In this document: piece after piece, positions 8,152 to 16,050 of the stretch
Numbering within the stretch: the stretch's first letter is position 1
Layout of the letters: each line of letters starts with the position of its first letter
NCBI GenBank assembly: GCA_021795795.1
Contig: JAJYPA010000002.1
Span: 1-64,000, forward strand
DNA length: 64,000 bases
Origin: Pseudomonadota bacterium
GTDB lineage: Bacteria; Pseudomonadota; Gammaproteobacteria; Halothiobacillales; Halothiobacillaceae
Direction: 5' to 3'
Translations under genes and position numbers: made by a program
Notes under the pieces: model-generated
What the model was told of the DNA's origin: nothing
The model's input: the letters and a program-made list of their open reading frames with translations, nothing else
Databases searched by the model: none

Positions 8152-8484
8152 TCAAGAGGCACGAGACATCAACTTGGATAATGCCCGAACACCAGTGGCT
8201 CGTAGAATTGTTTTTTTATGATCAAAACGTGCTGTCGACACCTTCGGGACAGGCTTTGGGTCATCGATTTCTTGCCGCACCTTCGCCTGAGCGGGCAACA
8301 ACGGCAGAAACCCTGCCGCCATAATCTCCAATGCGTCATGCATCCCCAAACAATTCAGAACCTCTTCGGGCGCTTCGATGAAACGCGCATAAGAAATTCC
8401 CCCAAGATGCAGCCGGCAGGCTGCATAAACTTCAGCCCATTCAATCGATGCAGTATGTGTGGCGGTATCAAGTACGTGACCCAT
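8152..8484 (-). CDS. Small protein of unknown function, divergent from the WYL regulator
   Basis: The product has 110 residues (MGHVLDTATH...). This start is preferred over a longer in-frame ATG at 8553 because GGAG lies 7 nt upstream and a sigma-70-like promoter sits at 8525-8553. The sequence has a helical middle (EWAEVYAACRLHLGG, then EAPEEVLNCLGMHDALEIMAAGFL) and a basic C-terminus (RFDHKKTILRATGVRALSKLMSRAS) that could bind nucleic acid or a membrane. There is no signal peptide, and I do not recognise the family. It is divergent from a BrxR/CapW-type regulator, which is a possible controller. Confidence 0.6.
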   Translation of the reverse strand: MGHVLDTATHTASIEWAEVYAACRLHLGGISYARFIEAPEEVLNCLGMHDALEIMAAGFLPLLPAQAKVRQEIDDPKPVPKVSTARFDHKKTILRATGVRALSKLMSRAS

Positions 8485-8524
8485 GATTAATCTCCATGTG
8501 TGTCTATTTAATCTACACGAATAG

Positions 8525-8553
8525 ATAGTAGACACTTGATCGAGATGCGTCAA
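8525..8553 (-). promoter_or_regulatory. Sigma-70-type promoter of the small unknown gene
   Basis: On the minus strand, TTGACG (8553-8548), a 17-bp spacer, then TACTAT (8530-8525). Spacing is ideal and one base in each box departs from consensus. The transcript would start about 35 bp before the gene's ATG. Confidence 0.65.
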
Positions 8554-8601
8554 TATTGTTTAGTCAAGTTTATTGACACATGTTGTATTTACGGCACAAT
8601 G
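8549..8601 (+). promoter_or_regulatory. Candidate operator and promoter of the WYL regulator gene
   Basis: TTGACA at 8573-8578 with ACAATG 17 bp downstream is a possible promoter for the regulator (weak -10). The -35 is one arm of the inverted repeat GTCAA-GTTTA-TTGAC (8563-8577), and another GTCAA (8549-8553) overlaps the opposing gene's -35. One protein bound here could control both divergent genes. Confidence 0.45.
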
Positions 8602-8603
8602 AT

Positions 8604-8665
8604 GCATAACAGGCTGCTGAAATGAGTATTTCAGCAGCCTGTTATGCGGGACATGGATGTCCCGC
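8604..8665. repeat. Two adjacent perfect hairpins in the WYL regulator leader
   Basis: Arms of 20 bp (8604-8623 and 8628-8647) are perfectly complementary around the loop GAGT, immediately followed by GCGGGACA-TGGA-TGTCCCGC (8646-8665). They lie between the candidate promoter and the ATG at 8734, so a transcript would carry both. CAGGCTGCTGAAAT resembles some IS termini, so this may be the collapsed ends of a mobile element. The ACATGGATGT loop resembles hairpins in the family 1 MITEs. Confidence 0.6.
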
Positions 8666-8733
8666 CCACGAATACGGGCGTGTACCGGATTCGTAAGGGC
8701 TGAAAAATCATCTACCGGCACACACAAAAGACC

Positions 8734-9633
8734 ATGCTTAATCACGCTGAAATCGCGGCCCTGAAATGGGATGTTCGACAACGCCTCACGCTATTGGAAA
8801 GCACACTGTTGCTCACGGGTTGGGTGCGCACGCAGGCGCTCGTCGAGACGTTCAGCATCAGTCGGGCTCAGGCATCCAAGGATTTTGCGGTGTACATGAA
8901 CCTTCGCCCCGATAACCTCAAGTACAACAAATCACTGAAATATTATGAGGCTGGTGACACGTTCACCCCGCTACTGCTCACCGGTTCGGCCACGGATGTA
9001 CTCAATGCCCTGCAGGTGGTTAATCCACAACAAACACCCGTGGTTACCCTGGCTGCCACTTTGCCAGCCATCCAGGTGGTACAGCCCCTGGATCGTCAAC
9101 TGGATTGGTCGGTTCTGAAGGCTGTGAGTCAGGCCATCTGCCAAAAACGCAAACTCAAGGCTGCGTACCAGTCCATGAATCGCAATGAACCAACCGAGTT
9201 GACCCTCTCGCCGCATCATTTGGTGTTCAGTGGTTTCCGCTGGCATGTGCGCGCATTCAGTGATACGCATCAGGCATACCGTGATTTCGTATTGGCACGA
9301 TTCAGGGGAGAGGCGCCCCAATTGCTGAATGAAACTGCGATCACGGGCGATCACGATGAGGCATGGCATCAAACCATTGATGTGATCATCGAGCCGCACC
9401 CGGACCTTCCGGAAAGCCAGCGAATGATTCTGGCCGAGGACTACGGAATGGTCGATGGAACACGTTGCGAGCCCGTTCGTCAGGCTTTACTGCCCTACTT
9501 CTTGCGGTTGATGCAAATTGAGCCCGAACGGCAACACCCCGACCCGAAAATCCAGCAGATCATCCTGAAAAACCCGGAACAGGTTCAACCGTTTTTGTGG
9601 AACAACAACACGCCTGCAGAAAATGGGTGTTAA
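8734..9633 (+). CDS. BrxR/CapW-type WYL-domain transcriptional regulator
   Basis: The product has 299 residues. The N-terminal winged helix (about 12-70) has the family pattern: LLLTGWVRTQALVETFSISR, QASKDFAVYMNL, PDNLKYNKSLKYYEAGDTFTP. A WYL domain follows (about 120-200: LVFSGFRWHVRAFSD, YRDFVLARF) and a C-terminal WCX-like part. BrxR/CapW proteins are homodimeric repressors found beside BREX, CBASS and other phage-defence genes, where the WYL domain is thought to sense a ligand. Here no recognised defence system is adjacent; the divergent neighbour is a 110-residue unknown protein. The WYL tripeptide itself is replaced by FRWHVRAF. Confidence 0.85.
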   Translation: MLNHAEIAALKWDVRQRLTLLESTLLLTGWVRTQALVETFSISRAQASKDFAVYMNLRPDNLKYNKSLKYYEAGDTFTPLLLTGSATDVLNALQVVNPQQTPVVTLAATLPAIQVVQPLDRQLDWSVLKAVSQAICQKRKLKAAYQSMNRNEPTELTLSPHHLVFSGFRWHVRAFSDTHQAYRDFVLARFRGEAPQLLNETAITGDHDEAWHQTIDVIIEPHPDLPESQRMILAEDYGMVDGTRCEPVRQALLPYFLRLMQIEPERQHPDPKIQQIILKNPEQVQPFLWNNNTPAENGC

Positions 9634-9645
9634 TTCGGGCGGGTG

Positions 9646-10443
9646 CTAGCGACTGGGCAAATAGGCCATGGGATCGACGGGTTTACCATCCCGACGTATC
9701 TGGAACAACAAACTGCCGGTTTTATCCTTTGCACGCCCATCTCGCCGCCCCATGGTCGCCACGACTTGCCCTATCTGAACGGACTGCCCCTCCTTCACTA
9801 GAAGGCTGCGGTTGTAACCATAAGCCGATAGCCATGTCGAATCATGCTTGATGATCAAGAGATTACCGTATCCAGGCAGACCATTGCCGGCATAAACCAC
9901 TTCCCCGGCTGCGCTGGCACGAACAGGTTCTCCGATTTGACCTGCCAGAATCAACCCCTTTTGCTGCTTGCTTTGGTCAATAAACCGACTCAGAACACGT
10001 CCGTTAACCGGCCACTGCCAAGCCACGCCCTGAGACGAAACGGAGGCATTGGAGCGGGTTGAGGCTGATTGGGAGGTCGGTTTCGTGGCCGAAGGTTGAT
10101 GTGGAACGGCTTGTGTCGTCGTGTTTGCGGCGGCTCGTGCGGTTTGCCCTGGCGGCGTCAGTCTCAGTATTTGCCCCGCACGCAAATCACGCGGATTGCG
10201 GATGCCGTTCCAACGCGCGACATCACGCCAATCCAGATCATTCGCCACGGCAATGGAGTAGAGCGTGTCCCCCGGTCGAACGCCTATGGCCGAAGCTTCT
10301 TGCCCTGCCCACCGATCAAAATGAGACCCTGTGGCGCAGCCCGACAAGGTGATCACGCCAAGCAGCAACCCAACCCATGCCATCCGGACGGGCCCCATAC
10401 GGGCAGCAAGACGCGATAACTGGTTCACGATGGGATAATGCAC
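9646..10443 (-). CDS. nlpD: NlpD-like lipoprotein (LysM + degenerate LytM/M23)
   Basis: The product has 265 residues. The signal peptide ends in the lipobox LSGC, so it is a lipoprotein. A LysM peptidoglycan-binding domain follows (VRPGDTLYSIA ... LRAGQILRLTPP, about 55-100), then a Ser/Thr-rich linker and a C-terminal M23/LytM domain (about 150-262). The metal ligands of active M23 enzymes are absent: KGLILAG replaces the usual GIDI motif, and AYGYNRS replaces AYAHN. This is like NlpD, which activates the amidase AmiC during division rather than cutting itself. It is downstream of surE, pcm and yqaA. The rpoS gene that often follows nlpD is not here. Confidence 0.88.
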   Translation of the reverse strand: MHYPIVNQLSRLAARMGPVRMAWVGLLLGVITLSGCATGSHFDRWAGQEASAIGVRPGDTLYSIAVANDLDWRDVARWNGIRNPRDLRAGQILRLTPPGQTARAAANTTTQAVPHQPSATKPTSQSASTRSNASVSSQGVAWQWPVNGRVLSRFIDQSKQQKGLILAGQIGEPVRASAAGEVVYAGNGLPGYGNLLIIKHDSTWLSAYGYNRSLLVKEGQSVQIGQVVATMGRRDGRAKDKTGSLLFQIRRDGKPVDPMAYLPSR

Positions 10444-10452
10444 TCCATTCGG

Positions 10453-11040
10453 TCAGTATTTCGTCCATCGCCATAGAATCACGGCGATGGCCAGTAAAGC
10501 GACCGTCAACCAACCCAGCCACTCAATATAGTGGCGGAGCTTGGGGGCAATCTTCGGCCCGGCCCAGGCGATCAACCCGGCGACCAGATAAAACCGCCCG
10601 CCTCGCCCGGCCAGAGAAGCGACAAAAAACAAGGCCGGATTCATGGTCAGCGCACCGGCCGTAATCGTAAACGCCTTATAGGGAATGGGTGAAAAACCCG
10701 CCACGATGATCGCCCAGAATCCCCACTCATCAAACCAGAGTCTGGCTTTTTCAAAAACCGAACCATAGCCCCATTGCTGGATATAGGGCATCAGCCAATC
10801 AATTGCCAGCCAGCCGATCAAATACCCGAATAGGCCGCCAACGGCAGAAAAGACGGTTGCAATGGTCGCAAACTGCCACCAACAGCGCGGGCGGGCCATG
10901 GCCATTGGAAGCAGCATGACATCGGGAGGAATCGGGAAAAACGAGGATTCCGCGAAGCTTAGTCCGCCCAGTGCAACTGGCGCATGTCGATGCGCTGACC
11001 AGGATAAAACTCGATCGTAAAGAGCGCCAAATAGTCTCAA
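10453..11040 (-). CDS. yqaA: YqaA-family (DedA-like) membrane protein
   Basis: The product has 195 residues and about four to five hydrophobic segments. FAESSFFPIPPDVMLLPMA is the re-entrant motif typical of the YqaA branch of the SNARE-associated/DedA superfamily, with a second conserved stretch GFSPIPYKAFTITAGALTMNPALF. These proteins are inner-membrane, probably lipid-scrambling or proton-linked transport proteins; the precise role is not settled. Its start overlaps the end of pcm by 4 bp. The surE-pcm-yqaA-nlpD arrangement is common in gammaproteobacteria. Confidence 0.85.
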   Translation of the reverse strand: MRLFGALYDRVLSWSAHRHAPVALGGLSFAESSFFPIPPDVMLLPMAMARPRCWWQFATIATVFSAVGGLFGYLIGWLAIDWLMPYIQQWGYGSVFEKARLWFDEWGFWAIIVAGFSPIPYKAFTITAGALTMNPALFFVASLAGRGGRFYLVAGLIAWAGPKIAPKLRHYIEWLGWLTVALLAIAVILWRWTKY

Positions 11041-11816
11041 GACTGTTCTCCATGAAGCATGGGGACAAAACTGACCGCATCGAAAAACTGACTCCTGAAG
11101 TCCGTTTCGGTACGGGTAATCACGGTAAGTCGCTGGGCCCCACCCTGCGCACCAACCGGCACAATGAGTCGACCGCCGACGGCCAGCTGCACTTTAAGCT
11201 CATCGGGAATGGTTGGTGGCGCCGCGGTCACGATGATTCCATCGAATGGAGCCTGCGAAGGCCATCCCTTGAAACCATCTCGGTGCAAATAACGGATATT
11301 CAACAATCCCAGCCTGCGGTGACGGGCCTTGGCCACGTCAAGAAAAGTCCCGATCCGTTCGATCGTGAACACCGCACAACCACATTGAGCAAGCACAGCG
11401 GCCTGATACCCCGAACCGGTGCCGACCTCCAACACCCGTTTCACCGGGATACTCGCCCCCAGAAGCAGCTCGGACATCCGCCCCACAATATAAGGCTGGG
11501 ATAATGTCTGTCCTTGCCCGATGGGCAACGAGCAATCGTCATATACCCGCATCCGCAGGGCTTCATCGACAAATGCCTCGCGTGCCAAGGTGTTCATCGC
11601 GGTCAGAACCTTGGGGTTGGTTACGCCCTGCTGCCGCACTCGTTCGATCATGGCGCCACGTGCCCAGGTATAGTCCGGCCCTCGTTTGGAATAAGGCGGA
11701 AGCTCGACTTCAACTTGACGAGCCGTTTTCTTTGCCGTCTTCTCGTGCACACGCAGTTCTGGCTTGCCTGATGAAGACAATATCTTCTTCAGACGTGGAA
11801 AATCAGACGATGTCAT
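11037..11816 (-). CDS. pcm: Protein-L-isoaspartate O-methyltransferase
   Basis: The product has 259 residues from MTSSDFPRLKK. This ATG overlaps the surE stop as ATGA, so it is preferred over an ATG 15 bp upstream. A basic extension of about 50 residues precedes the catalytic domain. The family signature is complete: DDCSLPIGQGQTLSQPYIVGRMSELL, then the AdoMet motif VLEVGTGSGYQAAVLA, ending with LIVPVG and RLTVITR. The enzyme methylates isoaspartyl residues to start repair of damaged proteins. It is coupled to surE upstream and yqaA downstream by 4-bp overlaps. Confidence 0.93.
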   Translation of the reverse strand: MTSSDFPRLKKILSSSGKPELRVHEKTAKKTARQVEVELPPYSKRGPDYTWARGAMIERVRQQGVTNPKVLTAMNTLAREAFVDEALRMRVYDDCSLPIGQGQTLSQPYIVGRMSELLLGASIPVKRVLEVGTGSGYQAAVLAQCGCAVFTIERIGTFLDVAKARHRRLGLLNIRYLHRDGFKGWPSQAPFDGIIVTAAPPTIPDELKVQLAVGGRLIVPVGAQGGAQRLTVITRTETDFRSQFFDAVSFVPMLHGEQS

Positions 11817-12577
11817 TTGGGCAAAGCACACACGGGTTCAGCCAACCAGTCGGCGACACCGGGTATGGCGCTGTGCCGCGTCATATCGAATTGCACCGGG
11901 GTAACCGAGATGTGTCCGGCCGCGACAGCGGCAAAGTCCGTGCCTTCGCTTGCATCCGCACCTTCGCCCGCAGCACCAATCCAGAAGATTTCCCGATCAC
12001 GAGGATCTCGATCACGAACGATCCCCGATGAAGGATGGCGGCGACCCAAACGGGTGGCGAGCATGGGTTTGATCTGATCGGCCGGTAAATCCGGCACGTT
12101 GACATTCAGCAGTGTAAACGCGGGCAGGGGGTGATTCACTAGGCGGCAGACCAAATCCACGACCGCATCGGCGGCAACACTCAAATGCTCTGGGTGATGT
12201 GCCGCGTTGGAAACGGCAATCGCCGGCAATCCAAGCGAACGGCCCTCTGTGGCTGCAGCAACCGTGCCCGAGTACAACACATCATCACCCAGATTCGAAC
12301 CATGGTTGATGCCGGAAACAACAATATCGGGCACCACGGGCAGCAAACCTTGTATCGCCAGATGAACACAATCGGTTGGTGTACCATCCACCGCCCAGAC
12401 ATCCGGCTCGACCAGTCGGGGTCTCAACGGGCGGCTCAGCGTCAGGCTGTTGGATGCACCGCTGCGGTCTCGATCCGGTGCCACAATCGTTACATGCCCC
12501 AGCGCTTTAAGGCGCTCGGCCAAAATCCGTATCCCTGGCGAGAGGTAACCATCGTCATTACTGACCAGAATATTCAT
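11813..12577 (-). CDS. surE: 5'/3'-nucleotidase SurE
   Basis: The product has 254 residues starting MNILVSNDDGY, the universal SurE N-terminus; an in-frame ATG 30 bp upstream is less likely. Metal ligands are seen as NDD (residues 7-9), the Ser in APDRDRSGASN and the Asn in SGINHGSNLGDDVLYSGTVAAA. The enzyme dephosphorylates nucleoside monophosphates and is linked to stationary-phase survival. It is first in the surE-pcm-yqaA-nlpD run on the minus strand. A short gap separates it from the divergent smr gene. Confidence 0.94.
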   Translation of the reverse strand: MNILVSNDDGYLSPGIRILAERLKALGHVTIVAPDRDRSGASNSLTLSRPLRPRLVEPDVWAVDGTPTDCVHLAIQGLLPVVPDIVVSGINHGSNLGDDVLYSGTVAAATEGRSLGLPAIAVSNAAHHPEHLSVAADAVVDLVCRLVNHPLPAFTLLNVNVPDLPADQIKPMLATRLGRRHPSSGIVRDRDPRDREIFWIGAAGEGADASEGTDFAAVAAGHISVTPVQFDMTRHSAIPGVADWLAEPVCALPK

Positions 12578-12684
12578 GAATTTGCATCCAAACGATAACG
12601 AGGGCATAAGGATACCGGTGCGGCGGCTGCTTTACACCTCGCACTTGAACTAAAATCGAACAAAGTTATTTCATGGCATGAGCA

Positions 12685-13245
12685 ATGGCGAAAAGCAGCA
12701 AAAAAACAGCACCACTCGCCCCTGAGGATATCGCCTTGTTTCACGAGGCTGTAGGCTCGGTTGAGCCGGTCGCAAATGCTTGTGTCGTGGTGGATGACGC
12801 ACCACCAAAACCCGGTCACAGGAAGGTGATTCCAGAGCGGCTCAGCGATTTCATCGACCAGCATCTATCCGATGGATTCGCGCTGGAAGAACCCATCGAA
12901 CACGGTGAGACCTTGAGTTATCTTCGGCCAGACAGCCCTCCTCCGCTACTGAGAAAGTTGAGACGCGGCCAATTCAGCGTTGCGGCCAGTCTCGATTTGC
13001 ACGGCATGAGCATCGACGAAGCGAGAAACAGCATCGCTCGATTTTTCCTGGCGCAACGCCGGGACGTGCGATGCTGTGTCCGCATCGTTCACGGCAAAGG
13101 CAACCGATCGATTGGGCAGGTTCCCGTTCTCAAACGCATGGTGAACCACTGGCTGCCTCAGAGAGATGATGTCATCGCCTTCTGCTCAGCACCGCCGCAT
13201 GATGGCGGCACAGGCGCAATTTACGTATTGTTACGCAAGTCCTAA
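12685..13245 (+). CDS. Smr-domain (MutS2 C-terminal) protein
   Basis: The product has 186 residues. A variable N-terminal half is followed by a C-terminal Smr domain (about 95-185): SLDLHGMSIDEARNSIARF, VRIVHGKGNRS, LPQRDDVIAFCSAPPHDGGTGAIYVLL. DLHG and HGKG are the nuclease/nucleic-acid-binding motifs of stand-alone Smr proteins such as SmrA/SmrB. SmrB rescues collided ribosomes by cutting mRNA; which paralogue this is cannot be decided from sequence alone. It is followed after 19 bp by apt on the same strand. Confidence 0.85.
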   Translation: MAKSSKKTAPLAPEDIALFHEAVGSVEPVANACVVVDDAPPKPGHRKVIPERLSDFIDQHLSDGFALEEPIEHGETLSYLRPDSPPPLLRKLRRGQFSVAASLDLHGMSIDEARNSIARFFLAQRRDVRCCVRIVHGKGNRSIGQVPVLKRMVNHWLPQRDDVIAFCSAPPHDGGTGAIYVLLRKS

Positions 13246-13264
13246 TCCCAGAAATTTAAACAAA

Positions 13265-13786
13265 ATGCCAACACCAGCACATTTCCTCGCTCAGGCCATA
13301 CGTGCCATTCCCGATTTCCCCAAACCCGGCGTCATCTTTCGAGACATCTCCCCGCTACTGAACCATTATTTCCGCGAGACAATCGATATGTTGTCTGCCC
13401 AGTTCACACCAGAAGAATGGGCAGAAATCGATGCTATCGTGGGGATTGAATCCCGCGGGTTCATTCTGGCTTCCGGAATGTCCTATGCCCAAAACAAGGG
13501 GCTCATGATCGTCCGCAAGCCGGGGAAGCTGCCGCCACCCAGACCTAGCGTACGTTACGCTCTCGAATATGGTGAAGACGAACTGCAAATGGCTACAAAT
13601 CTGAATCCACAGCGCGTATTGATCATCGATGACGTGCTTGCCACGGGCGGCACGCTGCTTGGTACATGCGAACTCTGTACGCAATGCGGACATGAGATCA
13701 AAGGTATCGGCACCTTGATCAACCTCCCCGGCCTCAATCAATTCGCCTGGCCAAACACACCGGTGCGCAGCCTATTCACCTACTGA
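13265..13786 (+). CDS. apt: Adenine phosphoribosyltransferase
   Basis: The product has 173 residues starting MPTPAHFLAQAIRAIPDFP. FPKPGVIFRDISPLL is the Apt N-terminal signature, and VLIIDDVLATGGTLLG is the PRPP-binding loop. IVGIESRGFILAS and KPGKLPPP complete the family pattern. The enzyme makes AMP from adenine and PRPP. The next gene (4-16 bp away) is an MTA/SAH nucleosidase-like protein that releases adenine, so the pair forms a salvage step. Earlier in-frame ATGs fall within the smr gene and are not family-like. Confidence 0.93.
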   Translation: MPTPAHFLAQAIRAIPDFPKPGVIFRDISPLLNHYFRETIDMLSAQFTPEEWAEIDAIVGIESRGFILASGMSYAQNKGLMIVRKPGKLPPPRPSVRYALEYGEDELQMATNLNPQRVLIIDDVLATGGTLLGTCELCTQCGHEIKGIGTLINLPGLNQFAWPNTPVRSLFTY

Positions 13787-13801
13787 ACAGTGAACAAAAC
13801 G

Positions 13802-14404
13802 ATGAAGAAAAACATACTCCTCGTCATGGCACTTCCACAGGAGAATGTGGGGAACCGTCTGGATCAGTTCGGCCTACCTATTCTTTACACCGGCGTCGGC
13901 AAGATTAACGCGGCAATAAAGCTGGGCGAAATCCTATCCAGAACGGATAAACAGTACATTGTCATCAATTTGGGGTCGGCAGGTTCACACCAGTATCCAG
14001 CCGGTGAAACACTGTGCATCACCCGGTTTTTTCAACACGATATGAATGCAACGGCGCTGGGTTTTGATCCGGGACAAACACCCTTTGAAGAGGACACACA
14101 CATTACAGGCAGCCTGGCCATACCGGGGATAAAACAGGCAACCTGCTTCACCGGGGACAGTTTTGTCACCGAACGGCACCCTGATCTCGGCTTTGAAGTC
14201 ATCGATATGGAAGCATATTCGCTGGCGAAAACGTGCCGCCACCACAACGCAGAATTCATCGCGCTGAAGTTTATTACCGATGGTGCAGACGGCCAGGCTG
14301 CACAGGACTGGCCAGAGGCGCTCAAAATGGCCACCGAGCATTTGAGCGTGGCGCTGGATGAAACTTTGAAACATCTGGAGCGTCTTCAACTGGCAAGCAA
14401 ATAA
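13802..14404 (+). CDS. 5'-methylthioadenosine/S-adenosylhomocysteine nucleosidase-like phosphorylase
   Basis: The product has 200 residues from MKKNILLVMALPQE; a GTG at 13790 is an alternative. The purine nucleoside phosphorylase fold is shown by VINLGSAGSHQYPAG, the substrate-binding VIDMEAYSLAKTC (Met-Glu pair binding the ribose) and LKFITDGAD with the catalytic Asp. It is shorter than E. coli Mtn and the glycine-rich N-terminal loop is modified (YTGVGKINAA). It likely removes MTA and SAH produced by polyamine and methyl-transfer reactions, yielding adenine for the adjacent apt product. Confidence 0.8.
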   Translation: MKKNILLVMALPQENVGNRLDQFGLPILYTGVGKINAAIKLGEILSRTDKQYIVINLGSAGSHQYPAGETLCITRFFQHDMNATALGFDPGQTPFEEDTHITGSLAIPGIKQATCFTGDSFVTERHPDLGFEVIDMEAYSLAKTCRHHNAEFIALKFITDGADGQAAQDWPEALKMATEHLSVALDETLKHLERLQLASK

Positions 14405-14440
14405 AGCACGACTCAGTTGCCAGTTACAAGGAAATTATCC

Positions 14441-15067
14441 ATGAAAAACCGGAAGCGGATTTTCGCCACCCTATTAATGTTATCTGCCGGCCCCCTGGCT
14501 ATTGCCGGGACGTCGACAAATACACTTGGCGAGAAAATTGCCAGAAAGGGAACAGGTGACGTTCCAGCATGTGCGATTTGCCACGGCGATCACGGCGAAG
14601 GGAATATAAAGGCTGGCTATCCGAGATTAGCTGGCATGAATGCAGAATATCTAGATCAACAAATGACGCTGTATGCACAAGATGAGCGAAAAAATCGAAT
14701 CATGCAGGAGTATGCACAAAAGCTGAGTATCGCAGAGCGACGGGCCGTATCGGATTACTACGCGAATCAGACCGCGCATTCACCACACATTGATCTCAAG
14801 ACCCTGCCACCTCAGGCGGCGAAATTGCTGCAAGTGGGTGCGCCGAATCGGGGGATACCCAGTTGCTTCAGCTGCCATGGAGACAACGGACAAGGTAATA
14901 AGGATGGAATCGCGCCCATTGCAGGGCAATCTGCCATCTACTTTATCCATCAAATGAACGCGTGGCGGTTTAATGAACGCCCGGTGACAGAGGGTAACCC
15001 GATGGCAGTCATTGCAAAAACATTAACGCTGAAGGAAATCGCCTTGCTGGCGCATGCTCTGCAATAG
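14441..15067 (+). CDS. Periplasmic di-haem cytochrome c (c4 type)
   Basis: The product has 208 residues from MKNRKRIF, chosen because AGGA lies upstream; an earlier in-frame start at 14417 lacks this. A Sec signal peptide ends near AIAG. Two class I haem domains follow, with CAICH (about residue 45) and CFSCH (about 144) and paired distal Met candidates in the middle of each domain. Two similar domains of about 90 residues are the c4 layout. Such proteins deliver electrons to terminal oxidases or accept them from sulfur oxidation. It is convergent with the FixH-like gene. Confidence 0.88.
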   Translation: MKNRKRIFATLLMLSAGPLAIAGTSTNTLGEKIARKGTGDVPACAICHGDHGEGNIKAGYPRLAGMNAEYLDQQMTLYAQDERKNRIMQEYAQKLSIAERRAVSDYYANQTAHSPHIDLKTLPPQAAKLLQVGAPNRGIPSCFSCHGDNGQGNKDGIAPIAGQSAIYFIHQMNAWRFNERPVTEGNPMAVIAKTLTLKEIALLAHALQ

Positions 15068-15087
15068 AGTTTCCACCATTAAACAGA

Positions 15088-15579
15088 CTACCGGTGATCA
15101 ACAATGAAAGGTATTTTGGCGACAAAAGTACCTGCCGTCGTCGTAAAGCTAAGATCAGCCACCCAATCCGTTCGCGTCGTTGTGCAGACAGGCAGGATGA
15201 TATTCTGAGCATAATTTCCATCACTGGAACGGGTCAGTGGATACCGGTTGATGCCCATGTCCATGCCCACCATCTGAAAATCCACAGAGACCGCACCCAT
15301 CGATTTTGAGGCATCACCTTGCGGCTCCACGACCAGTGAAAACTTCTTCAGGGGCTTGATCTCTTTGGGTGCCCGGACAAGCACGTTGCCGATTTGTCCT
15401 AAGGACAAGTCACAACCAACACCTTTCAAAGTGCAGTCATTGGGAATAACCACCGCAATAACGGGGCCGTAAACGGTATCCTTGAGGCGAACTTGATCGG
15501 GGTTATGCCCCCAGATGAAACTCAGAGCAGCAAGAATGACAAACGTGGCTACAAGCCAACGAGCTTGATTCATCGACAT
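15088..15579 (-). CDS. Membrane-anchored periplasmic protein, FixH-like
   Basis: The product has 163 residues from MSMNQARWL, which has AGAGG upstream; a longer reading to 15651 is unlikely. One N-terminal membrane helix (about 8-26) anchors a periplasmic beta-rich domain. VDFQMVGMDMGINRYPL resembles the Met-containing signature of FixH/YtkA-like domains, proposed to help copper loading of cbb3 oxidase. Two Cys residues (NDCTLKGVGCD) could form a disulfide. No fix or cco genes are adjacent, so the role is only inferred. It is convergent with the c4 cytochrome gene. Confidence 0.55.
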   Translation of the reverse strand: MSMNQARWLVATFVILAALSFIWGHNPDQVRLKDTVYGPVIAVVIPNDCTLKGVGCDLSLGQIGNVLVRAPKEIKPLKKFSLVVEPQGDASKSMGAVSVDFQMVGMDMGINRYPLTRSSDGNYAQNIILPVCTTTRTDWVADLSFTTTAGTFVAKIPFIVDHR

Positions 15580-16050
15580 ACCTAGACCTCTCATTGTGAG
15601 TGTCCAGCCGTTCCACCTGTTCTGACGGGTAGTGAGTAGTGTAAAAAGCACCTATCCGTTTTTTAGTGGACACTTTTATAAACCTGACACCACCTGCTTG
15701 CCAACGGCGTTATCATCCCGCTGAATTCAAGGTTCAACAGATTGCCCTGTGTCAGCAACCCGGTGCATCGGTTGCCAGTGTGGCGCTGGAGCTCAAGAAC
15801 CAGAAATTGACCCATGAGCTGGCATATTACCGCTGTATCCCTTTCGGGGCCAAAACCGAGGCCATGAGTGCCGAGCAACTACACCTGTTCGAAGACGATC
15901 TGGCTCAGGATGTCGCAGCCGTTGAGGCACAGTTCTCACCCCCCTGCCGATGCACAGCCCAGGACTAGTAGCCGAGCCGGTCGTCAGCCCTTGCCGGATC
16001 ATCTAGTGCACGGAAGCGCAAGGGCCAAAGCCATTGACTTTACCTTCTAG

